Shown one piece after another: positions 8,338-16,609 of a DNA stretch of 64,000 nucleotides. The stretch is from NCBI RefSeq assembly GCF_031885415.1, contig NZ_CP116871.1, forward strand, positions 806,001 through 870,000. Direction: 5' to 3'. Each line of letters opens with the position of its first letter. The stretch's first letter is position 1. This DNA comes from Microbacterium forte (lineage in GTDB: Bacteria; Actinomycetota; Actinomycetes; Actinomycetales; Microbacteriaceae). The translations under genes were made by a program, and so were the position numbers. The notes under the pieces were generated by a model that was not told where the DNA came from, did no database searches, and worked only from the letters and a program-made list of their open reading frames with translations.

Positions 8338-8473
8338 GGGCGTACAGCCTTTCGGGAGGGTAGGAAGAACGCCGAAAGTCTCTCCCACGCACAGAGTGCG
8401 TCGCACGACCGGAGCAGCGATGTCGGTGCTCGTGATGACGGTGGATGCGCTTGCGGGATACTCCCTCTCGCGT
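8338..8473 (-). ncRNA. yybP-ykoY manganese riboswitch controlling terC
   Basis: On the minus strand the aptamer runs from ACGCGAGAG (8473-8465) to CTTTCGGCGT (8378-8369), which pair as the P1 stem with one bulged G. The class hallmarks are present: AGGGAGTA (8466-8459), GTCATCACGAG (8439-8429) and GAGACTTTCGG (8382-8372). Expression platform: CTTTCGG (8378-8372), the 3' side of P1, is also perfectly complementary to CCGAAAG (8355-8349), which contains the ribosome-binding site. Ligand-stabilised P1 would therefore free the site and switch translation on. The 204 bases between 8474 and the sigma-factor gene show no other gene. Confidence 0.85.
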
Positions 8474-8677
8474 CACCAATGCTAGCGGAGCGGAAGGGCC
8501 GTGGTGGCATGGTCGACGTGACCTCGAACTCGCACCCGGACACCGCCGCGAACGTCCTCCCTCGGCGTCCTCCGGCAGCGGACGCTCGCGAAGGTGCGCG
8601 CGCAGCCCGCACACTGATCTGAGACGATGGGGCATCTTCCGACACCTCCCAGGTGAGAGACACCGAACGGAATCGGG

Positions 8678-9235
8678 ATGCCAGTGCAGACGAGTGATCA
8701 GAAATGGGCGGCACAGGCCGCGGCAGGTGACGAGAGCGCCTTCCGCGAGCTGTACCGCTCGTATGTCCGCCCGGTCTACTGGATCGCGCATGGAATGCTC
8801 GGCTCCCCCGCCGATGCCGAGGATGTGACCCAGGAGACCTTCGTCACGGCTTGGCGCAAGCTTCCGGGGTTCGAGCTTCAGGGAGAATCGATCCTCCCGT
8901 GGCTCGCGACGATCTGCCGCTTCCAGGCCGCGAATCGCCTTCGTCAGCGCAGGCGCGACCAGGCCCACACGACGGAAGCGGTGGACGAGACCCTGCCTTC
9001 GACGATCAGCGTAGAGGAGCAGGTGATCACCGCAGACCTCGCGGAGCGGATCGCCGCCGAGGTCGGCACGCTGAGCGACCTCGACCGCGCGATCTTGCGA
9101 CTCTGCGCCGCCGAAGGCTATGCCTACCAGGCCGCGGCCGAGGAGCTCGGCGTGAGCCATGCCATCGTCCGGAACCGTCTCTCACGAGTCCGCACCCGAC
9201 TTCGCGGTGCCGTGAAGGAAGCGAGCGACGCATGA
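8678..9235 (+). CDS. ECF-family RNA polymerase sigma factor
   Basis: A 185-residue group 4 sigma factor. Region 2 covers about residues 15-85, with ESAFRELYRSYV, the core-binding DAEDVTQETFVTAWRK and WLATICRFQAANRLRQRRR. Region 4 covers about 125-178, with LSDLDRAILRLCAAEGYAYQAAAEELGVSHAIVRNRLSRVRTRLR. It would redirect RNA polymerase to a small promoter set in response to an envelope signal. Its stop overlaps the next gene by ATGA, the usual arrangement with a partner anti-sigma factor. Target promoters cannot be predicted from this window alone. Confidence 0.9.
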   Translation: MPVQTSDQKWAAQAAAGDESAFRELYRSYVRPVYWIAHGMLGSPADAEDVTQETFVTAWRKLPGFELQGESILPWLATICRFQAANRLRQRRRDQAHTTEAVDETLPSTISVEEQVITADLAERIAAEVGTLSDLDRAILRLCAAEGYAYQAAAEELGVSHAIVRNRLSRVRTRLRGAVKEASDA

Positions 9236-10314
9236 ACGACAAGACCAGCACCGAGCGACTGCCCGAGCTCACCGATGCCGCAGTGGCGCGCATCGAGACA
9301 GCCGTGTTCGACCACATCGCCGCCGAGCGGCCACGACGGGCGCCAGCCGCAGCAGGGGCTCGACACCGCCGGCGTCGGTGGATGACGGGTGCCGGGATCG
9401 CGGCGGCGTTCGTCGTCGGCGTCCTCGTCACTCCTCCGATCCTCACTGCGGTGGGCGGGTCGGCGACGAGCTCGGCCGAGGGCGGAGACATGGTCGTCAC
9501 GGAGGAGTCACGCTCCGGCTCCGCCGACCAGGGCGCACCTGGGGCCGCGACGGACTCGGCCGAGTCTGCACCGGCGGTCGGAGATGTCGCAGTCACTGAT
9601 CGCGAGATCATCGCGACCGCCAACGCGACAGTGGAGGTGAAGGACATCGCGGACGCCGCCGACACGATCGGCGCCCTGGCCGAGTCGCGCGGCGGGTATG
9701 TCGAGAGCACTGAGATCGGCAAGAGCGTCGCCGTCGACGGCACTTCGGAGCCGGCGCCTTCCGACCCCGGGTACGGCTGGATCAGCATCCGCGTACCCTC
9801 CGCCGACCTCGCCGCCGTCATCGATGAGCTCGCCACCTCGGGCGAAGTGCTCTCCTCATCGATCTCGAAGCAGGATGTCACCTCGACGGCGATCGATCTG
9901 CGTGCGCGCGTGGATGCCACCAGGGCATCGGTGCAGCGGCTCACCGAGCTGATGTCGCAGACCGGCACGGTCGCTGAGCTCATCGAGGCAGAGGTCGCGC
10001 TCACCGATCGCCAGGGGCAGCTCGAGTCGTACGAGCAGCAGCTCGCATCGCTCGAGGACCAGGTCGCGATGTCGAGTCTCACTGTTCAGCTGACCCGTAC
10101 GACGCCGCCGACGACCGCCGACCCGGCCGGGTTCTCGGACGGGCTCCTCGCCGGCTGGAACGGCCTCGTCGTCTCAGTGAACGCGCTGGTGATCGCCGTC
10201 GGATTCATCCTGCCGTGGATCGCGGTGGCCGGAGTGGTGGTGCTGGTGATCTGGCTCATCCGGCGCGCACGGCGCACTCGTATGGCAGCCGGCGAGCCGC
10301 CTGCCGAGAGTTGA
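9232..10314 (+). CDS. DUF4349 membrane protein, candidate sensor/anti-sigma partner
   Basis: A 360-residue protein: an N-terminal cytoplasmic part of about 50 residues, a membrane segment around residues 51-75, an acidic Ser-rich extracellular stretch, a DUF4349 domain (about 120-290) with predicted coiled coil around the Gln-rich SYEQQLASLEDQ, and a hydrophobic C-terminus with LVIAVGFILPWIAVAGVVVLV followed by RRARRTR. It overlaps the ECF sigma gene by four bases. The N-terminus lacks the HxxxCxxC zinc motif of classic anti-sigma factors, so if it binds the sigma factor it does so in a non-standard way. DUF4349 function is unknown. Confidence 0.75.
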   Translation: MNDKTSTERLPELTDAAVARIETAVFDHIAAERPRRAPAAAGARHRRRRWMTGAGIAAAFVVGVLVTPPILTAVGGSATSSAEGGDMVVTEESRSGSADQGAPGAATDSAESAPAVGDVAVTDREIIATANATVEVKDIADAADTIGALAESRGGYVESTEIGKSVAVDGTSEPAPSDPGYGWISIRVPSADLAAVIDELATSGEVLSSSISKQDVTSTAIDLRARVDATRASVQRLTELMSQTGTVAELIEAEVALTDRQGQLESYEQQLASLEDQVAMSSLTVQLTRTTPPTTADPAGFSDGLLAGWNGLVVSVNALVIAVGFILPWIAVAGVVVLVIWLIRRARRTRMAAGEPPAES

Positions 10315-10328
10315 GTCGCATCTGCGAA

Positions 10329-10373
10329 AGGCCCGCCGCTCTCTGCGAGAGGCGGGCCTCATCGTTGTTTTTC
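10329..10373. terminator. Rho-independent terminator after the ECF-DUF4349 operon
   Basis: AGGCCCGCC (10329-10337) pairs with GGCGGGCCT (10351-10359), followed by a T-rich run ending in TTGTTTTTC. It lies 14 bases past the DUF4349 stop and isolates this operon from the next regulator. Confidence 0.85.
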
Positions 10374-10381
10374 CGCGGTAT

Positions 10382-10420
10382 ACAAGAAGTCTTGTGAGAA
10401 CTCAGCACCGGTTCTACGGT
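10382..10420 (+). promoter_or_regulatory. Promoter and putative operator of winged-helix regulator
   Basis: TTGTGA (10392-10397), an exact 17-base spacer, TACGGT (10415-10420), then seven bases to ATG 10428, with no Shine-Dalgarno. An inverted repeat ACAAG-AAGT-CTTGT (10382-10395) overlaps the -35, placing it well for autorepression by the encoded regulator. Confidence 0.6.
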
Positions 10421-10427
10421 TACGTCC

Positions 10428-10976
10428 ATGGAAGACATCTCGGTGATCACGGCGGTGCACCATCCGCTGCGCCGCCGCATCTACGACTATCTGCTTCTCT
10501 ACGGCACCTCGCAGGTCACCACGCTCGCGCGCTCGCTCGGGAGCCAGGTCGGGAGCATCAGCCACCACCTGAGGATGCTCGAACGAGCCGGGCTCGTCGA
10601 ACGCGACGAAGACCCCTCCGGCGACCGTCGCACCAGCTGGTGGAAGCCCGCTCGACGTGGGCTCACCTGGTCGGCGGAGGACTTCGCCGACTCCCCCGCC
10701 GACGCTCTGCTCGCACGGGAGGCGCAGCGCCAGGGCATCCGGATGCAGATCGAGCGTCTTCAGCGATGGCAGCGCCGCCATGATGACCCTGCCTATGCCG
10801 CGTACGACGCCTCGAACACCGAGACGACCGCCTGGGCTTCTCCGGACGAACTCCGTGATCTGAGTGCGCGCCTTCTGCGCACGATGGAGGAATGGCGGGC
10901 GTCCGTCGACCTCGAGGACGGACAGGAGCGCACGCCGATCTTCTTCTTCGCCCACGCGTTCCCGACGACGCCATGA
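10428..10976 (+). CDS. ArsR-like winged-helix transcriptional regulator
   Basis: A 182-residue DNA-binding protein with one winged helix at about residues 10-70: PLRRRIYDYLLLYGTSQVTTLARSLGSQVGSISHHLRMLERAGLVERDE. The rest is charged, with an RLQRWQRRHDD segment, and may dimerise. No metal-binding Cys motif of classic ArsR proteins is seen. It overlaps the following MFS exporter by ATGA, so it is probably its local repressor. It likely uses a leaderless transcript with an operator over the -35. Confidence 0.82.
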   Translation: MEDISVITAVHHPLRRRIYDYLLLYGTSQVTTLARSLGSQVGSISHHLRMLERAGLVERDEDPSGDRRTSWWKPARRGLTWSAEDFADSPADALLAREAQRQGIRMQIERLQRWQRRHDDPAYAAYDASNTETTAWASPDELRDLSARLLRTMEEWRASVDLEDGQERTPIFFFAHAFPTTP

Positions 10977-12214
10977 GCACCGCGGTCGAACCCGTGCAGC
11001 TGTCGGAGCCACCGACGTTCAGACGAGACCGTCGTGTGCACGCGTGGATCGCCGTCAAGGCGCTCTCGGATGCCGGGGATGCCCTCTGGACCATCACCCT
11101 CGCCTGGACGGCCGTGCAGACTGCCTCTCCCGCTATCGCCGGGCTCATCGTCGCGGCAGGGACGATCCCTCGGGCGATCGTGCTCCTCTTCGGCGGTGTG
11201 ATCGCCGACCGCTCCGATGCGCGGCGGGTGATGATGCTGTTCAACGTGCTGCGTGTCGGCGTGCTCGTGGCCGTGGCCCTCTGGGTCCTCGCGACCCCAC
11301 CGACGGTGGGCGTCCTGCTGTTCGCGGCGATCGCCTTCGGAATCTGCGATGCGTTCTATGAGCCGTCTGCAGGAACCGTCGCCCGCCAGCTCGTGCACCC
11401 GGGGGATCTCCCCTCCTATGGTGCGCTGGCCCAGACCGCGTCGCGCCTCGGAACCATGGCGGGCGCGGCGATCGGCGGCGTGCTCGTCGCGTACGCGGGA
11501 CTGGTGGGCAGCGCGGCGGTCAACGCCCTCACGTTCAGTCTGGTCGTCGCCTTCATCGCGATCTGGCTCCGGCCACGCTTCCTTCTCGCCCGCGCGGCGA
11601 GGGAGTCCGTGCTGCACGGCATCGCCCGTGGATTCGCCCACCTCGGCACTCACCCGACCACCCGCACCCTCGTCATCGCGCTCTCAGGCCTCAACCTCGC
11701 GGTCGGACCGGCGGTCGGGATCGGGCTCGCCCTGCGCGCGCACGACGAGGGATGGGGCGCTCAGTCGCTGGGGTTGTTCGAGGCGCTGCTCGGACTGGGC
11801 GCGGCACTCGGTGCCGTCTCGGTCGTCAAATGGCGACCGCGAAGAGAAGCACTCGCCGGCTTCTGGGCGCTCGTCGTCCAGGGCGTCGGGATCATCGCAC
11901 TCGGCTGGGGCCCGGCGTGGACGGTCGCGACTGCGGCCTTCGTCATCGGCGCAACCGCGGGCTACGCCTCGGTCCTCCTGAGCGCCACCTTCTCCGCCAC
12001 CGTCGACACCGCCTACCTCGGCCGGATGGGCTCGATCACCCGTCTCGGTGACGACTGTCTCATGCCCGTCGCCATGGCGGGGTTCGGTCTGCTCGCCTCG
12101 ATCACGGCAGTCTGGGTGCCGTTCGCCCTCTTCGGCGGCACGATGATCGCACTCATGGTTCTGCCGCTGAGCAACCGCACGTTCCGGCGGCTCGCCCTCG
12201 TGCCGAAGACCTGA
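10973..12214 (+). CDS. MFS transporter (MFS_3/exporter type)
   Basis: A 413-residue major facilitator protein with about 12 membrane segments. Recognisable elements are the loop 2-3 motif GGVIADRSDARRVMM and the stretch FYEPSAGTVARQLV, typical of the subgroup including enterobactin-exporter-like proteins. It is translationally coupled to the winged-helix regulator upstream. Export of a toxic small molecule or metallophore is likely, but the substrate is unknown. Confidence 0.82.
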   Translation: MSTAVEPVQLSEPPTFRRDRRVHAWIAVKALSDAGDALWTITLAWTAVQTASPAIAGLIVAAGTIPRAIVLLFGGVIADRSDARRVMMLFNVLRVGVLVAVALWVLATPPTVGVLLFAAIAFGICDAFYEPSAGTVARQLVHPGDLPSYGALAQTASRLGTMAGAAIGGVLVAYAGLVGSAAVNALTFSLVVAFIAIWLRPRFLLARAARESVLHGIARGFAHLGTHPTTRTLVIALSGLNLAVGPAVGIGLALRAHDEGWGAQSLGLFEALLGLGAALGAVSVVKWRPRREALAGFWALVVQGVGIIALGWGPAWTVATAAFVIGATAGYASVLLSATFSATVDTAYLGRMGSITRLGDDCLMPVAMAGFGLLASITAVWVPFALFGGTMIALMVLPLSNRTFRRLALVPKT

Positions 12215-12260
12215 CTCCCGCTGACCTCCGTGAGGGGTGCGATGCGCCCGCACAAACGAC

Positions 12261-12288
12261 GAAAGCCCTCGGAGAACCGAGGGCTTTC
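12261..12288. terminator. Bidirectional hairpin between MFS gene and tRNA-Glu
   Basis: A perfect 12-bp stem, GAAAGCCCTCGG (12261-12272) with CCGAGGGCTTTC (12277-12288), and a four-base loop. It lies just downstream of tRNA-Glu on the minus strand and of the MFS gene on the plus strand, so it can end both transcripts. Confidence 0.75.
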
Positions 12289-12296
12289 GCTTGTTG

Positions 12297-12369
12297 TGAC
12301 CCCAGCGGGATTCGAACCCGCGTTACCGCCGTGAGAGGGCAGCGTACTAGGCCGCTATACGATGGGGCC
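12297..12369 (-). tRNA. tRNA-Glu (anticodon CTC)
   Basis: The minus strand folds as a tRNA. The acceptor stem GGCCCCA pairs with TGGGGTC (one G-T), the D-arm region is TAGCGGCCTAG, the anticodon loop CTCTCAC gives CTC, and the T arm is GCGGGTTCGAATCCCGC. 73 nt with discriminator A and no encoded CCA. It reads GAG codons, which this high-GC genome uses heavily. It is on the same strand as gltX and tRNA-Gln. Confidence 0.95.
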
Positions 12370-12522
12370 GTCTGGCGGAACGTTTCCGTGCCGCGACAAC
12401 TCAACAAGTATGCCATGACGATTCTCGCGCCGCCAAATCGAGCCGAGCCCTCGTCGATTCCCGGGCGTGGCGCGCTGGATCGGCGGTTTGCCAGAGACGC
12501 CGTGAAGGAGTTGACTCACCTC

Positions 12523-13161
12523 ATGCGCATCACGAAATTCGAACATGCCGCTCTTCGCATTCAGCAGGGCGATGACACCCTCCTCATCGACCCGGGTTCG
12601 TTCACCGCTCCCCTGAACGACCTCTCGGGTCTCGTCGCCGTAGTGATCACCCACGAGCACCCCGACCACTGGACGCCCGAGCACCTGGATCGGATCCTCC
12701 GCGCCGCCCCCGGCACTCCGATCTACGCCCCTGCAGGCGTCGCACGTGCGGCCGAGGGCTATGACATCTCGGAGGTCGCTCCGGGCGACACCGTGGAGGT
12801 GGGAGCGTTCACGCTCCGTTTCTTCGGCGGCACGCACGAGGTGATCCACTCCTCACTCCCCGCTGTCGAGAATGTCGGCGTGCTGGTCAATGAGGTCTTC
12901 TACTACCCCGGCGACTCCTACGCGGTTCCGGAGGGTGTCGAGGTCGGCACGCTCGCCGCTCCACTCGGTGCGCCATGGCTGAAGATCGGCGAGGCGATGG
13001 ACTACGTTCTCGCCGTGCGCCCGCGTCGGGCGTTCGGCACTCACGACATGACCCTGTCGGTCGCAGGCAAGACGATGCACCGGCAGCGGCTGCAGTGGGC
13101 GACCGAGCAGGGTGGCGGAGAGTTCTCGGTCCTCGAGCCGGGCGACTCGCTCGACATCTGA
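12523..13161 (+). CDS. MBL-fold metallo-hydrolase
   Basis: A 212-residue metallo-beta-lactamase-fold hydrolase of the UlaG-like group. It has the zinc motif THEHPDHW (HxHxDH, about residues 44-51), an aspartate in YYPGDSYAVPE, and a late histidine in FGTHDMTLS. Related proteins hydrolyse lactones or phosphodiesters; the substrate here is unknown. ATG 12523 has AAGGAG twelve bases upstream, a long spacing. The following kinase-like gene starts two bases after its stop, so the two are cotranscribed. Confidence 0.82.
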   Translation: MRITKFEHAALRIQQGDDTLLIDPGSFTAPLNDLSGLVAVVITHEHPDHWTPEHLDRILRAAPGTPIYAPAGVARAAEGYDISEVAPGDTVEVGAFTLRFFGGTHEVIHSSLPAVENVGVLVNEVFYYPGDSYAVPEGVEVGTLAAPLGAPWLKIGEAMDYVLAVRPRRAFGTHDMTLSVAGKTMHRQRLQWATEQGGGEFSVLEPGDSLDI

Positions 13162-13163
13162 CC

Positions 13164-14042
13164 GTGGCGGACTCCCCCTCCGCCGAATACTCGCTCGATG
13201 AGAGCGGCGTACGAGACCTTCTCCGGCGGACGAGCCCTGATCTCGCCGGTCTGCCACTGAGGCTGTTCGCCGACGGCTGGGACAACTCGATGTGGAGGCT
13301 CGGGTCGGAGCTCCTCGTGCGACTGCCTCGCCGCGACCTCGCCGTGCCGCTCATCGCGAACGAGCAGCGTGCGCTCCCCGCGATCGGACCGGCGCTGGCG
13401 GCCATCGGCATCCGCACCCCGGTGCCGCTGATCTCCGGCGAACCGAGCGAGCTGTTTCCGCGGCCCTGGTCGGTCGTCCCCTGGATCTCCGGAACGACGG
13501 CGCTCGCCTCCTCCCGATCGGACAACGCGGCGTGGGCACCACGACTCGCCGATGCCCTGAGGGCGCTGCACGCCCCCGGCCCCGCGGATGCTCCGCGCAA
13601 CCCGGTGCGCGGACGCGCCCTGGCCACTCGAGACGACGCGATGCGACCGCGGCTCGACGCGTTCAGGCACCGCACGGCGCTGCGTGACGCCTGGGTCGCA
13701 GGTCTCGCCGCACCGGTCGGCGCGGAGCAGGTCTGGATCCACGGCGATCTCCACCCGGGCAACATGCTGGTGGAGGATGGCACGCTCGCTGCGCTCATCG
13801 ACTTCGGCGACGTCACGGTCGGTGACCCCGCCTACGATCTCGCCTCGTCGTGGATGCTCTTCGACGCCTCAGGTCGCGAGGCGTTCCGCAGAGCGACCAG
13901 ATCTCGGTATGACGATGCCACCTGGGTCCGCGCGCGAGCGTGGGCGGCGTACATCGCCCTGATTCTCGTGACCCAGAGCGACGACCGACCCGAGTACTTC
14001 ACCGTGGGGGCGAGCACCGCCGACGAGCTCGACGCCGACTAG
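13164..14042 (+). CDS. Aminoglycoside phosphotransferase-family kinase-like protein
   Basis: A 292-residue protein with the APH/choline-kinase fold. It carries the catalytic loop HGDLHPGNML and the metal-binding DFGD about 20 residues later, plus the N-terminal nucleotide-pocket stretch LLVRLPRRDL. Members phosphorylate antibiotics, choline, homoserine or sugars; chromosomal copies like this one are mostly uncharacterised, and resistance should not be assumed. The GTG at 13164 is chosen because it directly follows the upstream stop; no strong ribosome-binding site is visible. It overlaps convergently with pepN by four bases. Confidence 0.75.
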   Translation: MADSPSAEYSLDESGVRDLLRRTSPDLAGLPLRLFADGWDNSMWRLGSELLVRLPRRDLAVPLIANEQRALPAIGPALAAIGIRTPVPLISGEPSELFPRPWSVVPWISGTTALASSRSDNAAWAPRLADALRALHAPGPADAPRNPVRGRALATRDDAMRPRLDAFRHRTALRDAWVAGLAAPVGAEQVWIHGDLHPGNMLVEDGTLAALIDFGDVTVGDPAYDLASSWMLFDASGREAFRRATRSRYDDATWVRARAWAAYIALILVTQSDDRPEYFTVGASTADELDAD

Positions 14043-16522
14043 CCCTGCGCAGCCCGAACGCGCAGCGCTCGGGCCAGGTGATCACGCTGCTCGATGACGA
14101 TCCGGCGCAGCGCGGCGGGCGCCGAGCTGTTGCCGGCAAGCCACGCATCCACGAGATCGAGCGTCGGCGAGGCGGGGAACAGCCCCACGACCAGGCGCTG
14201 AGCCAGCTCGATGCTCCGCGTGCCCCACGCGTCGCCGATCCTCTCGAAGTACTCGGCATCGAACCCCGCGATGAGATCACGGCGTCCGCCTGCGCGGAAG
14301 CCCGCGATCTCGGCATCGAGATGGTCGTTGCTCAGCGAGCCGTCGTTCCACGCCGCGTCCCACGCTGCAGCCCGCACCGCGGAATCAGGTTGCGACGCGA
14401 GTGCCCTGCGAGCGGCCGTCCGACCGCTGCCGGTGTCGTCGGACTCGAGCTGGGCTGCGACGTCATCGGTCCCCGCGTGCCCTGTCGTGACGAGAGCCGT
14501 GAGCAGCTGCCACCGCAGATCAGGGTCGACGGTGAGACCCTCCGGGACATCACCGTGCAGGAGCGCGCGGACCTCGGCGGCGTGCACGTCGTCGAACGCC
14601 GACGCCGCCGCGAGGGCCCGCGCCCACGAGAGCCGGGCATCGCTTCCGGCATCCGATGCCTGCAGCGCAGCCCACGCCGTCTCCACCCAGGCCCGCTGCT
14701 CGGCCTGTCGCTCGCCGTCGCTCGCGTAGTGCCGGATCGCGAAGAGGGCATTCGAGAGAATGCCGACGAGAAGACCGATGTTCGACTCGTGTGGGGCATG
14801 CGCGCGCACGATCGAGGTGTATCGCGCCACTGTCAGCTCGCCGTCGCGCGTGGCGTTCCACAGCGACGACCACACGACGGCCCTCGCGAGGGGATCGTCG
14901 ATGGAGGACAGTGATTCCTGCACCGTCGTCAATGATGCCTCGTCGAGCCGCACCTTGGCGTAGGTGAGGTCGTCGTCGTTGAGAAGCACGAGATCGGCGG
15001 AGGGGACCTCGATGGGCGTCCGCTCGTCGTGGATGTCCAGGGCGAGCTGGTCGCGACGCACCACGCGCCCGTCGATGCGGTGATAGAGCCCGACGCGCAG
15101 GCGATGCGGCCGAGGATCGCTCTGCACGAGCGTGGCGCTGCCGTCGGCCTCTCGTTCGAGCCGCAGCGTGGACACCCCCGTCGTCTGCAGCCATGCCTGC
15201 GACCACTCGGTCATGTCGCGGCCGGAGACCGCGCTCAGCTGCACGAGGAAGTCGTCGAGAGTCGTGTTGCCGAACGCGTTGGCCGCGAAGTATCTGCGGG
15301 CACCTTCGAAGAACGCCTCATCGCCGACGAAGGCCACGAGCTGCTTCAGCACCGCGGCGCCCTTGGCATAGGTGATGCCGTCGAAGTTGAGCTTCGCGGC
15401 CTCGAGGTCGGTGATGTCGGCGACGATCGGGTGGGTGGTCGGCAGCTGGTCCTGCTGGTACGCCCATGCCTTGCGGTTGGCGGCGAACTTGACCCACGCG
15501 TCATGGAAGCGCGTCGCCACCGCTGATGCGTGCGAGCCCATGTAGTCCGCGAAGGACTCCTTGAGCCACAGGTCGTCCCACCACTTCATGGTCACGAGGT
15601 CGCCGAACCACATGTGCGCCATCTCGTGCAGAATCGTGTTCGCGCGTGCGGCACGCTGCGCGTCGGTGGCCGCACCCCGCGAGAGATACGACTCGGTGAA
15701 AGTCACGAGTCCCGGGTTCTCCATCGCACCGAGGTTGTACTCGGGAACGAAGATCTGGTCGTACTTGCCCCAGGGATAGGGGTAGGCGAAGGCATCCGTG
15801 AAGAAGTCCAGACCCTGGCGCGTGATCTCGAGGATCTCCTCGGACTCCAGATACTGCGCGAGCGACTGCCGCGCGAACACACCGAGTGCGACGCGCTGAT
15901 CATCGCGCGCCCACTCGCCGTCGACACGGGCATACGGCCCGGCCGCGACCGAGGTGATGTAGCTCGAGATCGGGAGCGTCGGGGCGAACTCGACACGCTG
16001 CACCCCGACTCCGGCGTCGACCGTCGCCGCGACCTGGTTCGAGAGCACCTCCCAGCCCGCAGGAGCATCGATCACGAAGGTGTACGGCGCCTTGATGTCC
16101 GGCTGCTCGAAACACGCCATCACCCGCCGCGAGTCGGCCGGTTCGTATTGCGTGTAGAGGTAGGTGCGATCGTCGACGGGGTCGTGGAACCGGTGCAGCC
16201 CCTCGCCGGACCGGCTGTAGCTTCCGACCGCCTCGACACGCACCACGTTCGTGTCGGCGAGGTCGTGCAGCTCGATGCGCGCACCGTCGTAGATCACGTC
16301 GCGCTCGACGCCGTTCACGACGACTCGTTCGACGCTCTCCCCGATGAAGTCCAACCAGGTCGAGTGCGCCGTCGTGGTGAACTCCAGCGTGGTGGTCGTG
16401 GAGAACCCGCTGCGCGCCCGCTCGGGTGCACCCGTCAGGTCGAGTTCGACGCGGATGCTGCGCACGGAGACGGCGGCGGATCGCGTCGCGGTCTCCTCTC
16501 GCGAGAGGTTGGCTGTGTCCAT
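14039..16522 (-). CDS. pepN: Aminopeptidase N (M1 family)
   Basis: An 827-residue zinc aminopeptidase that trims N-terminal residues from peptides in the cytoplasm. It has the substrate-recognition motif GAMENPG and the zinc site HEMAHMWFGDLVTMKWWDDLWLKE (HExxH plus Glu 18 residues on, around residues 298-320). The C-terminal ERAP1-like helical domain occupies roughly the last 300 residues. ATG 16522 has a GGATGGAGG ribosome-binding site. It is divergent from a MarR regulator and overlaps the upstream-facing kinase-like gene by four bases at its stop. Confidence 0.95.
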   Translation of the reverse strand: MDTANLSREETATRSAAVSVRSIRVELDLTGAPERARSGFSTTTTLEFTTTAHSTWLDFIGESVERVVVNGVERDVIYDGARIELHDLADTNVVRVEAVGSYSRSGEGLHRFHDPVDDRTYLYTQYEPADSRRVMACFEQPDIKAPYTFVIDAPAGWEVLSNQVAATVDAGVGVQRVEFAPTLPISSYITSVAAGPYARVDGEWARDDQRVALGVFARQSLAQYLESEEILEITRQGLDFFTDAFAYPYPWGKYDQIFVPEYNLGAMENPGLVTFTESYLSRGAATDAQRAARANTILHEMAHMWFGDLVTMKWWDDLWLKESFADYMGSHASAVATRFHDAWVKFAANRKAWAYQQDQLPTTHPIVADITDLEAAKLNFDGITYAKGAAVLKQLVAFVGDEAFFEGARRYFAANAFGNTTLDDFLVQLSAVSGRDMTEWSQAWLQTTGVSTLRLEREADGSATLVQSDPRPHRLRVGLYHRIDGRVVRRDQLALDIHDERTPIEVPSADLVLLNDDDLTYAKVRLDEASLTTVQESLSSIDDPLARAVVWSSLWNATRDGELTVARYTSIVRAHAPHESNIGLLVGILSNALFAIRHYASDGERQAEQRAWVETAWAALQASDAGSDARLSWARALAAASAFDDVHAAEVRALLHGDVPEGLTVDPDLRWQLLTALVTTGHAGTDDVAAQLESDDTGSGRTAARRALASQPDSAVRAAAWDAAWNDGSLSNDHLDAEIAGFRAGGRRDLIAGFDAEYFERIGDAWGTRSIELAQRLVVGLFPASPTLDLVDAWLAGNSSAPAALRRIVIEQRDHLARALRVRAAQG

Positions 16523-16566
16523 GCCTCCATCCTTCCATCTGGCGTGCTCAGAGGCGGACCCCTTGC

Positions 16567-16609
16567 GTTGCATCACGCAACAGAACGGCGTAGAGTTGCA
16601 TTATGCAAC
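16567..16609 (+). promoter_or_regulatory. MarR promoter with two palindromic operators
   Basis: TTGCAT (16568-16573), a 17-base spacer and TAGAGT (16591-16596), with the ATG six bases later. Two 15-bp palindromes, GTTGCATCACGCAAC (16567-16581) and the perfect GTTGCATTATGCAAC (16595-16609), lie 28 bp apart, one over the -35 and one over the transcription and translation start. This is an ideal autorepression layout. Confidence 0.75.

Noticed and set aside
13164..14042. Aminoglycoside resistance gene
   Set aside because: The fold is APH-like, but chromosomal family members have many substrates and nothing in the context suggests resistance, so only the family is named.
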